From contig NC_003280.10 of NCBI RefSeq assembly GCF_000002985.6, positions 1,798,001-1,862,000 on the forward strand: a stretch of 64,000 nt of DNA, read 5' to 3'. A model generated the notes under the pieces. It ran no database searches and was not told the origin of the DNA. It saw only the letters and a program-made list of their open reading frames with translations. A program made the position numbers and the translations under genes. The DNA is from Caenorhabditis elegans (lineage: Eukaryota > Nematoda > Chromadorea > Rhabditida > Rhabditidae). Of this stretch, positions 45,589-55,847 are shown in pieces (the first letter of the stretch is position 1; each line of letters starts with the position of its first letter).

Positions 45589-48183
45589 ATGTCATATGCA
45601 TTCAAATTGCTAGGAATCGCAAACGAGTCGACTCTAACCGTGTTATCTCTACGTCTTGCTTTCAATCATTTTGTAGAACTCAGATTGGAATTTGAGGAAT
45701 ATCCAAATAGGTCTACAATAATATATAGATATAAAGAAGACGACACGCAACTCGAATTGGCACAATACAAGAAAATCCTTCTGCAAGAGAAAAACTACAT
45801 TGATGTTGTGTGCGAAGACTTGGCAAATATCTTGAAAAGCTCGAGGTTCGCCGAAAATATCAAAGTGCGAGTAGACTACTTTGACTCAGATTATGTGGAC
45901 AGCGAACCGTTTGTGAATCGGGTTTATGAACAATTTCGGATTAACACGACGGAACTCTTTGCTTGCACGCTCCACCTGCAAGCAGATCATGTTTCTCAAC
46001 TACGATTCGCCTTAAAATGTTTTAATCCAAGCAAATTGCTAAGATTGCATATTTCCGGTTCGAACAGAAATACGCTAGATTTAGAAGACATTGTGAAGAT
46101 GGAGCATTGGAAAAATGCAAAAATCATTGAACTTTTCGGCTTCATTGTTTCCATACCATTTGACAATTTTCGCCATTTTGACTTTGCATTTTGTAAAGCT
46201 TCAAGAATATCTACAGATGACATAACGACGCTTGTAAAGGTAGAACTTAAAGTTTTGAAACTATTTTCTATTTCAAGAATTTGCAGAATGCTTCCAGTGC
46301 GTCACGTCTTCACACTTTTATAATTTACTACGTTTGTCTGGACGAAGACGTTACAGAATCATTTTTGAACAATTTGATAGGTGAAAAACGAATCAATCAG
46401 TCTGGTGAGGAAGTTCGATTTATTCAAAATGATCTAGAATTTGTGCACAAATCCAAAGGATTCAAAATTTTAACTCCCTCGCGTCAATTTTCAGATGGAG
46501 ATAAGTTGTGGCCTGTTCAGGTGAGTAACTCTTTGTTAGAGGGGAAAAAATGTGCTCCTAAGAATCAATCAAAAATTTGAATCGCGAAAGAATTTTAAAA
46601 ACCAACAGTTTTTCCCTGTTTGAATTCCCTCCAAAATGAAAACTGCGACCAATCAGCGATTTGCTCCACCCCTTTACCAACCAATCAGGTAGAGTGTGCA
46701 GAGTTCCAAGACGCTGATTGGTCCGAAATTGAGTGTGGCTTTTCCCAGACCAATCAGCGTCTTCGAACTCTACCCTCTTCGTCTGATTGGTTTGAAAAGG
46801 GGCGGAGCGAGTCGCTGATTGGTCGCAGTTCTCATTTTGGGGGAATTCAAAAACATTAACCAATCGTTGATTCTTTCGCGATTATTTTGGTTTTCTTTTG
46901 TGGTTTTTCTGAATCAAAGACAATATATATATTTTTTAAAGCAAAAAAAGCCAATTTATGCAACATTGGATAATTTTTTTACAGCGTCTTATGAAGGAAT
47001 ATTTTCTTAGCAAAATGCAACCCCACATTGATAGCAGGACGGAATCATCAACGTCGTGGTTATCATGTTTTCGGAACCCGGTGATAATGGAGCACATTGT
47101 GCATGGCCTCGACTTTTATGAGTTGTAAGAGAGAACTTGCTAAATTCTGAGCGCAACTCTCATACTTTCAGAGTAGTGCTCCGTAAAGTCTCTTATGAAA
47201 TTCGCCAGTGCATTGAATATATCAAACCTGACCCCAAATTGGTTGCAATAAAAATTCGCGTGGAAACTGAAGTTATCTACATGGAAGTATTCGGCAGAAA
47301 CAATCACAAAAAAATTGTATACACTCCTCGTCCTGTCGTACGGAGTGACAAAATGTGCCAACAGGCGCAAATGCTTGAAGCGGATATTAGAGATTTTTCA
47401 AACGATTTTTATACCATTTTGGAAAACCAGAAGTCTGTCTTGGAAGGGTTTCGTGTCATCCTAAAGCCATTCAATGGGTTACCTGAATTTCGTGAAATTC
47501 GCAAATTGCTGACTCTTGCCCCGAAGATCTCTTTAAATCAATTTATGATAAAACTGCTGGAAGGGATCATCAAACGGGTCGTTTTTCTTCCAGTAGAAAA
47601 AATGACCATTGAAACTGACGAGTTAGAGCTTATGGCTCGAATACTTCTACTCTCAGACTCCAGCTCGATAAAAGTAATTGAATTGAGAAGACGCTACCCG
47701 TCTGGTTTTATCTTAAATGAATTTATGGAACAGCTCGCAAGTCTGGCGCATTGGAGAAATGCAGAAGAATTTATGATCAATATTTTCCTGCCAAGTTCGA
47801 GCATTAAAACGGTAATTCACTTTGCAAAAGTCGATATAAGATTGGAGGCAATTTCAATGGAAGATGTTTTATATTTGAAGGAGGTTAGTTTTGCAGGTTT
47901 GATAGGTTTTGCAGGTTTGATAGGTAATAAACTTTTTTTTCAGAAATTCCTATTGTCTTCTAAATTCCGTCAATTCAAAGCCGAGTTCACCGACACTGAC
48001 GTTGATGAATCCATTTTTGAAGTTAACTTTTTGGGAGAGCCATTCCGCAGAATCGACGACCCCACCACAAATTTACCGAACGTTTGGCGTTTCCGCTACC
48101 CTGGTTGCAGAGAGAACCTCCAAATCAGATATTACCAGAATCGGAAAATTTTTATGTTCAATAGAGTTCCTACACAATTTTGA
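45589..48183 (+). CDS. FTH / F-box / FTH protein 4
   Basis: Exons 45589-46239, 46287-46520, 46985-47124, 47172-47883 and 47944-48183, 658 residues. FTH 1 has RFALKCFNPSKLLRLHISG and MEHWKNAKIIELFGFIV; the F-box spans FRNPVIMEHIVHGLDFYEL then VVLRKVSYEIRQCIEYIKP; FTH 2 has LAHWRNAEEFMINIF and ends NVWRFRYPGCRENLQIRYYQ. Exon 3 starts 36 bases earlier than in paralogues, probably because the insertion of a 304-bp MITE in intron 2 displaced the acceptor. Near the exon 4 donor the sequence GTTTTGCAGGTTTGATAG is tandemly duplicated. AATAAA follows at 48216. It is the most diverged member of the four and is otherwise intact. Confidence 0.85.
46580..46883. mobile_element. MITE with six CCAATCAG motifs in intron 2
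   Basis: Inverted ends AATCGCGAAAGAA / TTCTTTCGCGATT lie at 46580 and 46871-46883. Inside are six copies of CCAATCAGCG or its complement in both orientations, arranged symmetrically so that the whole 304 bp folds back. No coding capacity. Confidence 0.75.
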
Positions 48184-49097
48184 TGATGATTCTGAGATTG
48201 AGGCTTTGTTTTGTGAATAAATTTCAAACATTGTTTTCTGGCGGTAATGTTGGTAGAGAAGTAAATTTGAAAAAATGGTTATATATTGTACTGGGGCGGA
48301 AGTGTGCATGGCATACCAAAACAGACATAAAATTGGAACCATAGTAACTAGTGGAGAGTTATTTCCATTACACACTGGCGAAAATTCCTTGGTCGCAGAG
48401 AACCAATTGAATCGGAAAGAGGCGAACAATCAATTTGTTGGCTCAATAAATGTACAGTAAATTGTTAGAAAAAAACACAAAAGTGCAGCAATTTACATAA
48501 CTTGTGAGCGACTTAGAACGGTGCAGTTTTTAATTTCATAAAAATTTATTTATGACTTTCACCCGAGTAATTTTAACCTCTACAAACTATCACATAATAA
48601 AAGAGAACTCTTCGTTTAAATCATCTACATCATCCTCACATCCAGTCATCTCCACAATGTTCGCGCAAACTTCAATAATGATACTGTCGTTCACCATAAA
48701 TCTCTCCTCCATATCCTTCCATCTGATTCTACTTTAACAGCTAGCCTAACCCTAAGCCTACGCGCAAGCCTAAGCCTAAGCCTAAAATTAGGCATATGAC
48801 TAAAACTAAGCCTAAGCCCGAGCCTACACCGAAGCCCAACAAAAATAAGAAACCTGAGACACAAGCCGGCAAAGTGTAACAATTCTTATTTTTGAACCTT
48901 TTTTGTCTCTCGTGATCCTAGTTAATGTTGAGAAAAAATCATTTAAATTGGTTTTTCATAAAGTTTAAACGAATTTTTTTGACTCCATACTTATTTATTC
49001 GATCTACGGTAGCTTCTATAGCAAAAATGAGCATATATAAAATAGGAAAATTTAACAGAGAGTCAAACATTTTTTCACTAATAACAATAAAATTATT
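48184..49097. other. Intergenic, 0.9 kb
   Basis: No gene is supported. It contains the telomere-like repeat listed separately. Plus-strand 48552-48737 is open but has no resemblance to any family. Confidence 0.5.
48743..48838. repeat. Interstitial telomere-type repeat (GCCTAA)n
   Basis: About a dozen perfect or degenerate units of GCCTAA, the complement of the nematode telomere repeat TTAGGC, e.g. GCAAGCCTAAGCCTAAGCCT at 48765, with one unit inverted (AATTAGGC). Confidence 0.85.
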
Positions 49098-50154
49098 TCA
49101 CAATTTTCTTGAGCAAGCACAACAGCAATCATCGCAAAGTGGAGAATTGTCCAGATTAGCAACCAAGTAGAAGTTTTGACTTCTTGCATCCACCGAAGCC
49201 GATACTTCAATTCCGTCGTTGCGAAGAAATTCGAAGCTATCAATCGAAAAGCCATCTTCGTAGAATGTCAAAGAGTGAGACGTTTGGTACTTGATACCTT
49301 TCAGCAAGACCTCTTTGTAGTCCTCTTTGTTGTCCCCTGCCAATGCAATATGAGCTTCTTCCAGTCTAGGATTTGACCCATTGATGAAATGTTTGATAAA
49401 TAGATTCAAATCGGATAAAGTGAATGGGTGCTCGATTTTCAGTTCGTTGGCGTTGCATGAGAGCAGATCGTCAAGTCCGATGGCACATCCTTCAGTAAGC
49501 TCCAGGCGATTCAAGTTCTCGGAACACATAGCTCTGAACTGCTCACCAAGGAGAGCTCTGTCGGCAATGTTGATACTCATGGCGTCACGGTAGTAGAGAT
49601 CGAACATCTTTGGGTTGTTCTCTCCCATCACGATCCTCCACAGCTTGATTCCTTTCAGCTCGTCGCAGATCGCAAATTCATCCATAACAAACAACTGGTC
49701 AATTTCCTGAAGATCCAGAGCGACGAGCAAATTCTCAACGCAACGTCTCATCGAAAAGCTTTCATTGAGCAATGTCCAATTCGTAAAGTGCTCCTCAATG
49801 TCGTCTGAAGGAGGGCTGAACAAGAACCGGCAGCATCCATTGGCAGACCAGACAATTATAGCCATCAGGTGATCCAGAACTACGCGCACATTTCCTGATT
49901 CGATGTTCAGAAGCTTTCCGGATGTTGGAGAGATCAGGCAGAAGTTCATTCTGAAAATGAGTATTTTAGTAAGCATAGAAAATAACTCAAAGTTAAACTC
50001 ACAAATCCGAGAACTCAAAATTCTGAAGAGTGGCACGAAGGGCCTTCGGTGGAAGACGGAGGATGGGGAACGGCGGAGAGGAGACGGAGAAAGAAGTTGG
50101 AGGTTGAATATTCAAAGTGCTGACGGAATTTGGCGAGATGAGTGAGAAGCTCAT
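49098..50154 (-). CDS. F-box/FBA_2 protein with scrambled N-terminus (fbxb-type)
   Basis: Exons 50154-50003 and 49950-49098 give 334 residues. The C-terminal 280 residues are a normal FBA_2-type region, with LLNESFSMRRCVENLLVALD, FDLYYRDAMSINIADRALLG and LNLFIKHFINGSNPRLEEAH. Exon 1 is odd: it begins MSFSLISPNSVSTLNIQ, which is the start of exon 2 of a sister gene, and then runs directly into the F-box exon (PFPILRLPPKALRATLQNF) without its ATG. Further upstream (50210-50155) are the first eight codons of a regular F-box exon cut off into intron-end sequence. The gene is thus made of 1.5 copies, joined in frame. Start at 50154 is inferred because the acceptor TTTCAG directly precedes it. Confidence 0.7.
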
Positions 50155-50415
50155 TCTGAAATTTATTATTTTAGTAAGGATAGAAGGATCGGGAACGGCG
50201 GAGAGGTCATGGCTGGCGGAAAAATGAAGAATGAATGAGGAGAGCGGGTGGCTAGGTATCGACTCATCAGATTTGCCTTCCTGGGAAGATCCTTGCCTCT
50301 TGCACCCTCTCGCGTTCACCCACTATTTCTCACCAACTGTCTGACTGTCGTGCACTCTCTCACGTCAATTTGGCGCGCTCTTCTACTGATCACTCCAAAT
50401 TCACAGAGCTGAAAG

Positions 50416-50570
50416 GTGTACCTATCGGTTTGATCTACGAGAATCGCGGGAATTCAGACGCAGACTTCTTCACTGGTTTTTGCATGATTGAGAGGGTTCA
50501 AGTCACACTTTTTTGGGAAAACAATTCCCGCATTTTTTGTAGATCAAAGCGAAATAAGACCTGACGCCAC
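50416..50570. mobile_element. MITE-like inverted repeat (GTTTGATCTAC ends)
   Basis: Left arm CGGTTTGATCTACGAGAATCG and right arm TTTTTGTAGATCAAAGCGAA enclose a CGGGAATTC/TTCCCGC hairpin. It is a relative of the element in the fbxc-type intron at 23784-23910. Confidence 0.6.
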
Positions 50571-50579
50571 GTGGTACCT

Positions 50580-51200
50580 CTGACTGTAATCTATGAAACG
50601 AGCACAGTAAAGTATTATTTTTAGTTAATTTTTTTGAAAGGACATAGAAGAAAACTATATTTTTTGGTGCAATTAAAAAATCTGTTTTAATTTTGTCAAG
50701 ATTTTTGATTTAAATAGTACTAAATTTCTTCGAATTCTTTTTGGTTTTTCTAATCATCTAGCAAGTTTTTAGCACAATTTTTGTAAATAATTTGTACGTT
50801 AAATAAATCAATTTGAAACGTTTGAAAAATAATTTTTGGTAAATTTTCTCAAAAAAAAATTTTTATTCCAATTTTGATGAAACTTAGAACATAAGTTAAT
50901 TGTGTCATTTTCCATATAAAAAATAACATTTCAATTTACGATTCTTACTGAGAATTTCAAAAGATTAAATTAAACTTTGTGTTTTTCAGTTGAAAACTGC
51001 AGTTTCACATATTCAAACTGCTATATCTCAAAGAAAACACGGAATATTGTTTTCAAAAAATACCAAAAACATTTCAATAAATGTACCTTTCAGAAAATAT
51101 ATTTAGCATTTTTGTAGCAGATCAGGTTATGAAGTTGTGTCAGTTTTTGCCGACGCTACCCATTTACAGGCAGTGATTACTCACAGCCCATCTTGGAGGA
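50580..51200. repeat. Dispersed repeat, inverted relative of 18400-18620
   Basis: See the blocks listed at 18330. No coding frame. It fills the space between two fbxb-type genes. Confidence 0.5.
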
Positions 51201-51441
51201 CGTTGGAGAACGTTAGAAGGCCATGCTAACTAAGATATTTGATAATTGAAATAAAGTGTGTTTTTCAATAAATTAAATGAATGTGATTGTTTTGCAGCGG
51301 CCGACATTTTTTGAGTTCTGCTTCGTACTACAGTCTCTAGTTCGGCCAAAAAGTTCACTCAAACTCAATATTTATGCGAAGATTTGTTCATGAATACAAT
51401 TAGAAAAAAATGAAAACGATACATAGAAATAACTACTCAAA

Positions 51442-52398
51442 TTAAGTACAACTGCAATGATGACTGAATGAGTATGTTGTTAAATAGAACCAGCGACGTA
51501 TTGGATCCACAAATACTATCACGTTGGTTCTATCGTTTTGTTGAAACTCCAAACCATTGCTCGAACTGCCATCTGCATAAATTCTGGAAAAGTTAGACGT
51601 CCGGTAGTTGATACCGTTTAGCAAAACTTTTTCGTAGTTCTCAAAAGTTCCCTCTTCCATAGCAATATTCATTTCCTTTAAGCTCGGATTTGACCCGTTG
51701 ATGAAATGTCTCAGAAACAGATTCAAATTGGAAAAGGAGAATGGGCGAGCAATGTTGGTTTTGATAGCATTGCTGGCTATTATATCGTCAAGTCCAATGA
51801 CACATTCTGCGAGAAACTCCAGGCAGTCCAAGTTCTCTGAGAACAGAGCCCTGGACTGCTCGCCGAAGATAGCTCTATCGGCAATACTGATTTCCTTGGC
51901 GTCCCGGTAGTACAGATCGAACATCTTTAGGTTTTTCACGTTCATCGTAATCATTTTGAATTTGAATCCCTTCAGTTCGTCGCAGTCAACATGCTCCTTG
52001 GAAATAACCAACTTTTCAACTTCCTGAAGATCCAAGGCGACCAACAAATTCTCAACGCACTTTTTCACCGAGAAGCTTTCATTAAGCCATCTACACTGTG
52101 GAAAGACCTTGATCCTGTCAATTTGATCCGATGGAGGATTCAAATAAAAAATGACAAAACCGGCAACTATAGTTATAACATTGTCCAGAATCACGTACAC
52201 AGATGCTGCTCCGGTGTTCAGAGGTCTTACGGATGTTGGTGAGATCAGGGAGAAACTCATTCTGAAAGTTAAAATTTCTTGTATTGTTAGAACAAATTAA
52301 CAAGGTTGAACTCACAAATCCACAAAATCAAAAGTTTGTAGAGTAGCATGAAGGGCCTTCGATGGAAGACGGAGGATGGGGAAAGACGGAGCAGACAT
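51442..52398 (-). CDS. F-box/FBA_2 protein (fbxb-type)
   Basis: Exons 52398-52316 and 52261-51442, 300 residues, with clean GTGAGT and TTTCAG sites. Exon 1 is the first half of the F-box, FPILRLPSKALHATLQTFDF. Exon 2 continues MSFSLISPTSVRPLN, then the FBA_2 landmarks: LNESFSVKKCVENLLVALDL, FDLYYRDAKEISIADRAIFG and LNLFLRHFINGSNPSLKEM. The expected role is substrate choice for an SCF-type ubiquitin ligase. A CCCAG acceptor lies two bases before the ATG, suggesting SL trans-splicing, and the 80 bp upstream are conserved with the genes at 50.2 and 56.4 kb. It is intact and closely related to the gene at 56394-57327, which is on the opposite strand. Confidence 0.9.
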
Positions 52399-52491
52399 GA
52401 CTGGGAGAATAATGAATAATGAATGAGGAGAGATAGAATGGGATGGATAGGTATCGATTCTTCAGATTTGCGCTCCCGAGATGATGATCAG

Positions 52492-52573
52492 GGTTAATAG
52501 TGTGAAAAGGATTAGGTGAGAACCTTGCAAAATGACTACTATAAGGGTTCTTACCTGAACATTTTCACACTAT
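52492..52573. repeat. Hairpin, 28-bp arms
   Basis: ATAGTGTGAAAAGGATTAGGTGAGAACC and, after about 18 bases, its imperfect complement GGTTCTTACCTGAACATTTTCACACTAT. It lies upstream of the fbxb-type gene at 51.4-52.4 kb; no terminator or MITE flank is seen. Confidence 0.7.
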
Positions 52574-52979
52574 GGGGTAACAGGTGAGAACGTCTTACTA
52601 GGAAGTGTCAATCAATTGGGTGGAAATTTCTCACAATCAATACGAAAAAGAACCGATTCTTGCAGTGATTCATATGAAAATACCTGCTCTGTAAAACCTG
52701 AAATTCTGAGAAAAAACGTGTTCAAAAATTCTCACTGGGAGAATTCCTTTTATAGGGCAAGTGTCAGGATAAAAAAGCAAAAGTTAAATGGAAGATCAGA
52801 TTTTGCTAAACCAAATATTTTTAAGGCCCCTCATCTAAATAGGCCAAAAAATAGGCCTCTCATCTCTGATGCGGACCCAAAAAATCTAGAATTTTCCGGA
52901 GTGAATTTTCAAAACTGGGGACAATATTTTCTAACGATGCCTAGGGAAAATCTAGTTGTATGTTATTATATCATCACCT

Positions 52980-53150
52980 GTCCTGATAAGATCCTTATCA
53001 TTACGCAGTGTATAGATCATCTTATCTTGTTGGTTCTCTTATCAAGAAGCTTGTCTAGTCTTCCGAAAGATAGACTATGTTGATCTTCATGTGATCCTGT
53101 ATCAACTGATCTGTCTGGTTCAATTTGTTTCTAGTTGTTTCTCTTATCAT
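52980..53150. promoter_or_regulatory. GATA-site cluster upstream of secreted-protein gene
   Basis: Five GATAAG/CTTATC cores lie within 165 bp (52985, 52993, 53021, 53038, 53143), two of them as a TGATAAG...CTTATCA pair. In Caenorhabditis, TGATAA-type sites are bound by intestinal GATA factors such as ELT-2, so intestinal expression is a reasonable prediction. Confidence 0.55.
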
Positions 53151-53713
53151 ATCTTTCCGCTAGACTTGGAAACATTTGCGCAGCTGGATTTTCGATTACG
53201 AGGATAATAAGTACACATTTTGCCATTTAGCTTCACAGTCGCTATGAACTTCTATTTTATATCCGTGTGTTCTATTATTTCATCCTTGGCGGTTTTAACA
53301 GAAAGTTGTATGCGAATGGTTCCACCAGAGGACGTTTATATTTCGAGCACATTAGCTCCGGAGGTGAACCCTCCTACCACCACATTGGCTCCAGAGACTG
53401 CTGCTCCTACTACACATGCTGAGACTGGCATGACTGAGGTATTTTGTTATACTTCGATTGAAGTAGATCTGAAAGTGTGGCCAATAAACAGATACTTGTA
53501 GGAAATGATGACACCAACGCCTGCAGTGGAACTTTCAACTGTAACAGGTAAGTTATCAGAAGGGTATCCCCTGAGATTAGTTGGTTTCCAGATAAAGTAT
53601 GCCCAGGGATTTCAGCAGAGTGTCCAGATCTGAAACTGCAATTCTACAGTGAGTCGGTTTTTTGTCTCCATTTTAACTTGTTCTTGTCCGGCAATTCCAG
53701 AGCACCCCCACCC

Positions 53714-53748
<35 letters not shown>

Positions 53749-53969
53749 CCTGTATATACCTATATATACCTATATATGTAAAGATCCCATTTTTTAAGCT
53801 AAACAGGTTTTATCAAAAACGTTCCTAAAATGATAAGACTTAAATGACAAGATAGACAGAACGAGCGTTTCTTATCTAGTGATTGATAAGCCTCGGTATT
53901 CTTTGATCGAAAGTGCTATCAGTCGATCTCTGTGCTTGGTCGGAAGACTAGACAAGCTTCTTGATAAGA
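53037..53969. repeat. Perfect 29-bp inverted repeat pair
   Basis: 53037-53065 (TCTTATCAAGAAGCTTGTCT...) and 53941-53969 are exact complements, about 0.9 kb apart. They bracket the first three exons of the secreted-protein gene; the right copy is in its intron 3. Confidence 0.9.
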
Positions 53970-54483
53970 AATACTTTGTGGTGATACGGGTCTTATCATG
54001 ATAGTTGGTGATCTAACAGGCCAGATCTTTGACAAAAAATAGCTATGACTAGACTACCCATGTTTAGACTAGGTTAAAATACTTTTAAAAGAAATTTCAG
54101 CACCAGTAGACACTATAGAACAAGATGGCTGCTCGGTCCTAAAATGCCCAGCAGGCGGGAAACCATATGCGACCACACATTTCTCGAAAAGTGAAATTCC
54201 GAAACCGCCAACTACCAACGACGAAGATGAATTTGTGAGTGGTCCTTAGAGTGTATTTATAGTTTCTTTCAAGTTTTAGACTATTTATAAAGCCGTCGAA
54301 GCTGAAGATTTGGATAAGATCTTCGTTGATATATTTGGGATCACATGTGAAGGCGGGGTGTGGAAGGCGTCAGTGTATCCGAATGGGATTCTGACGTTCG
54401 GAATCGATTATGAGCCAGATTATGATGGCATGGATGGTGCATATGATGGGTTGAAATCTGAAATTGATAGGATGTACTGTTAA
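53244..54483 (+). CDS. Secreted Thr/Pro-linker, Cys-rich protein (DUF281/C6-like)
   Basis: Exons 53244-53438, 53502-53547, 53592-53648, 54101-54234 and 54280-54483 give 211 residues with all phases matching. Residues 1-20 form a signal peptide (MNFYFISVCSIISSLAVLT). A Thr/Pro/Glu-rich linker follows (EVNPPTTTLAPETAAPTTH), then a Cys-containing part (KVCPGISAECPD, DGCSVLKCPAGGK) and a C-terminal region with a single late C pair (ITCEGGVWKAS...MYC). The layout is typical of nematode secreted proteins with DUF281 or C6 domains, but I am unsure which. A TA microsatellite (53719-53777) is in intron 3. GATA sites upstream suggest gut expression. Part of its last exon and 3' flank is duplicated at 55579-55725. 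Confidence 0.7.
53719..53777. repeat. TA microsatellite
   Basis: TATATATA runs, then imperfect TATATACC units, inside an intron. Confidence 0.95.
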
Positions 54484-54807
54484 ATTGATGTTTTTATTTG
54501 AGCTCCTAATAATATTTCCTACAGTTTTCAAAAAGTATGCTATCTAACCCATTTTATTTAAAAATTTTGCTGAAATTGTACAGAATTTCATTTTCAACAC
54601 AGTAGAAGCCATACCCGGAAGCTTACTAGATTCACTTTTCCAGTCGAAAATATTTTCCCCGAAACACCTGCATATCGGCTTCCAAAAACAAGCAGCACAA
54701 TAGGATTGTCTGAAAATCCGGCCGGAATAACATGTTTTTATTAGACACACCTCTATTGTCAGTGCTCCATATAAAAAGAGCCCTGTAACCGGCAACTTTC
54801 ATTCAAC

Positions 54808-55074
54808 ATGAATTTCATCGTCTACCTCCTCGTCCTCATCGCCTGGGCTCCAAGCTTTGGATTGTCTCAAGGCTCTCCAGCAGCTGTAAGTTTTGCAGAC
54901 TCGATTCCAGCTTTTTAGAGATTTTTTTGATTTTTCCAGGGTTCTGCAGCGCCTACAGGAGGGGTTAATGCTGGAGTAGATGTAAACGCTGAAATTGAGG
55001 ATCCGGAAACGGGACTTTTTGTCGGAATACTTGGCAGTGGTTTCGGTGGCTCGGGCAAAGGAGGATTATTTTAA
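54808..55074 (+). CDS. Small secreted Gly-rich peptide
   Basis: Exons 54808-54885 and 54940-55074 encode 70 residues. The first 20 form a strong signal peptide (MNFIVYLLVLIAWAPSFGLS). The mature part is short and acidic in the middle (AEIEDPETGLFVGILG), with a Gly-rich end (SGFGGSGKGGLF). The intron has GTAAGT and TTTCCAG. AATAAA follows at 55109. I do not recognise a named family. Size, secretion and glycine content are compatible with a peptide effector or antimicrobial-like peptide, but nothing proves this. No cysteines. It lies directly downstream of another secreted-protein gene in the same orientation; the 325-bp gap is too long for a typical operon. Confidence 0.65.
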
Positions 55075-55247
55075 TGTTGCCATTGGGATTTAATATTTGA
55101 ATGTTTGAAATAAATTGAGTATTAATTTTGATTACCAAGATTTTTTTCTCGAGAAATTACAGTTTTTATAGAAAATTTAAAAAGTTACCAATTTTAAAAG
55201 TTACCTTTAAAAAATCTATATTTATCAAAAAAATAAATAGGAACCCA

Positions 55248-55578
55248 GAAATTTTCGGCAACCAGCAACTTTCGATTGCCGAAATTTCGGCAACTTTTCG
55301 GCAACTGGCAACCAAGTTTTGAAGTTTTTTTGTTGAAATTATATTTTTTGAGCGTTTTGGCAAGAAATAATGGTCGTTTTCTCGTTTACGGCTAAATATT
55401 GGCATTTTTCAGGCTCTCCGAATGCTTTTTCTGAGCTACAGAATGTTTGACATTGATATCGGCAGTTGCCGAAGTTGCCGATTCCAAAAAATTTCGGCAA
55501 CCGGCAACTTTTGATTACCGAAACTTCGGCAACTTTTAGGCAACCGGCAACTCGGTTGCCGGTTGCCGCAGAGCCCTG
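55248..55578. mobile_element. hAT-like MITE relic (CGGCAACC repeats)
   Basis: The same CGGCAACCGGCAACTTTCGATTGCCGAA-type interior as the element at 8724-9117. The right end, CAGAGCCCTG, is recognisable but the left end is missing, and no target duplication can be defined. Confidence 0.6.
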
Positions 55579-55725
55579 GATGGTACATATGATGAGTTGA
55601 ACTGATGTTTTGATTTGTGCTCCTAATAAAATTTCATAAGGTTTTCAAAAAGTATGCTATCTAGCCCATTTTATTCAAAAATTTTGCTGAAATTGTACAG
55701 ATTTTCATTTTCAACACCTTAGTCC
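55579..55725 (+). pseudogene. Duplicated 3' end of secreted-protein gene
   Basis: Starts GATGGTACATATGATGAGTTG and follows 54433-54600 through the 3' flank (GTTTTCAAAAAGTATGCTATCT, TTTTGCTGAAATTGTACAG), with a deletion of about 28 bases across the original stop. A fragment only. Confidence 0.75.
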
Positions 55726-55847
55726 CTATATCTAGAAACTTTGAACTTTTTATACACTTGTTGCAGAATAATTATGAACATAAAAATTTGTCAGTTTTCG
55801 AATATCCCCAAAAAGTGCTGTGCATTCTTGGTGCGAACCGTCAAAAC

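Noticed and set aside
48552-48882. Short frames around the telomere-like repeat
   Set aside because: GCCTAA/TTAGGC repeats read as open frames on the minus strand; no start context, splice sites or homology.
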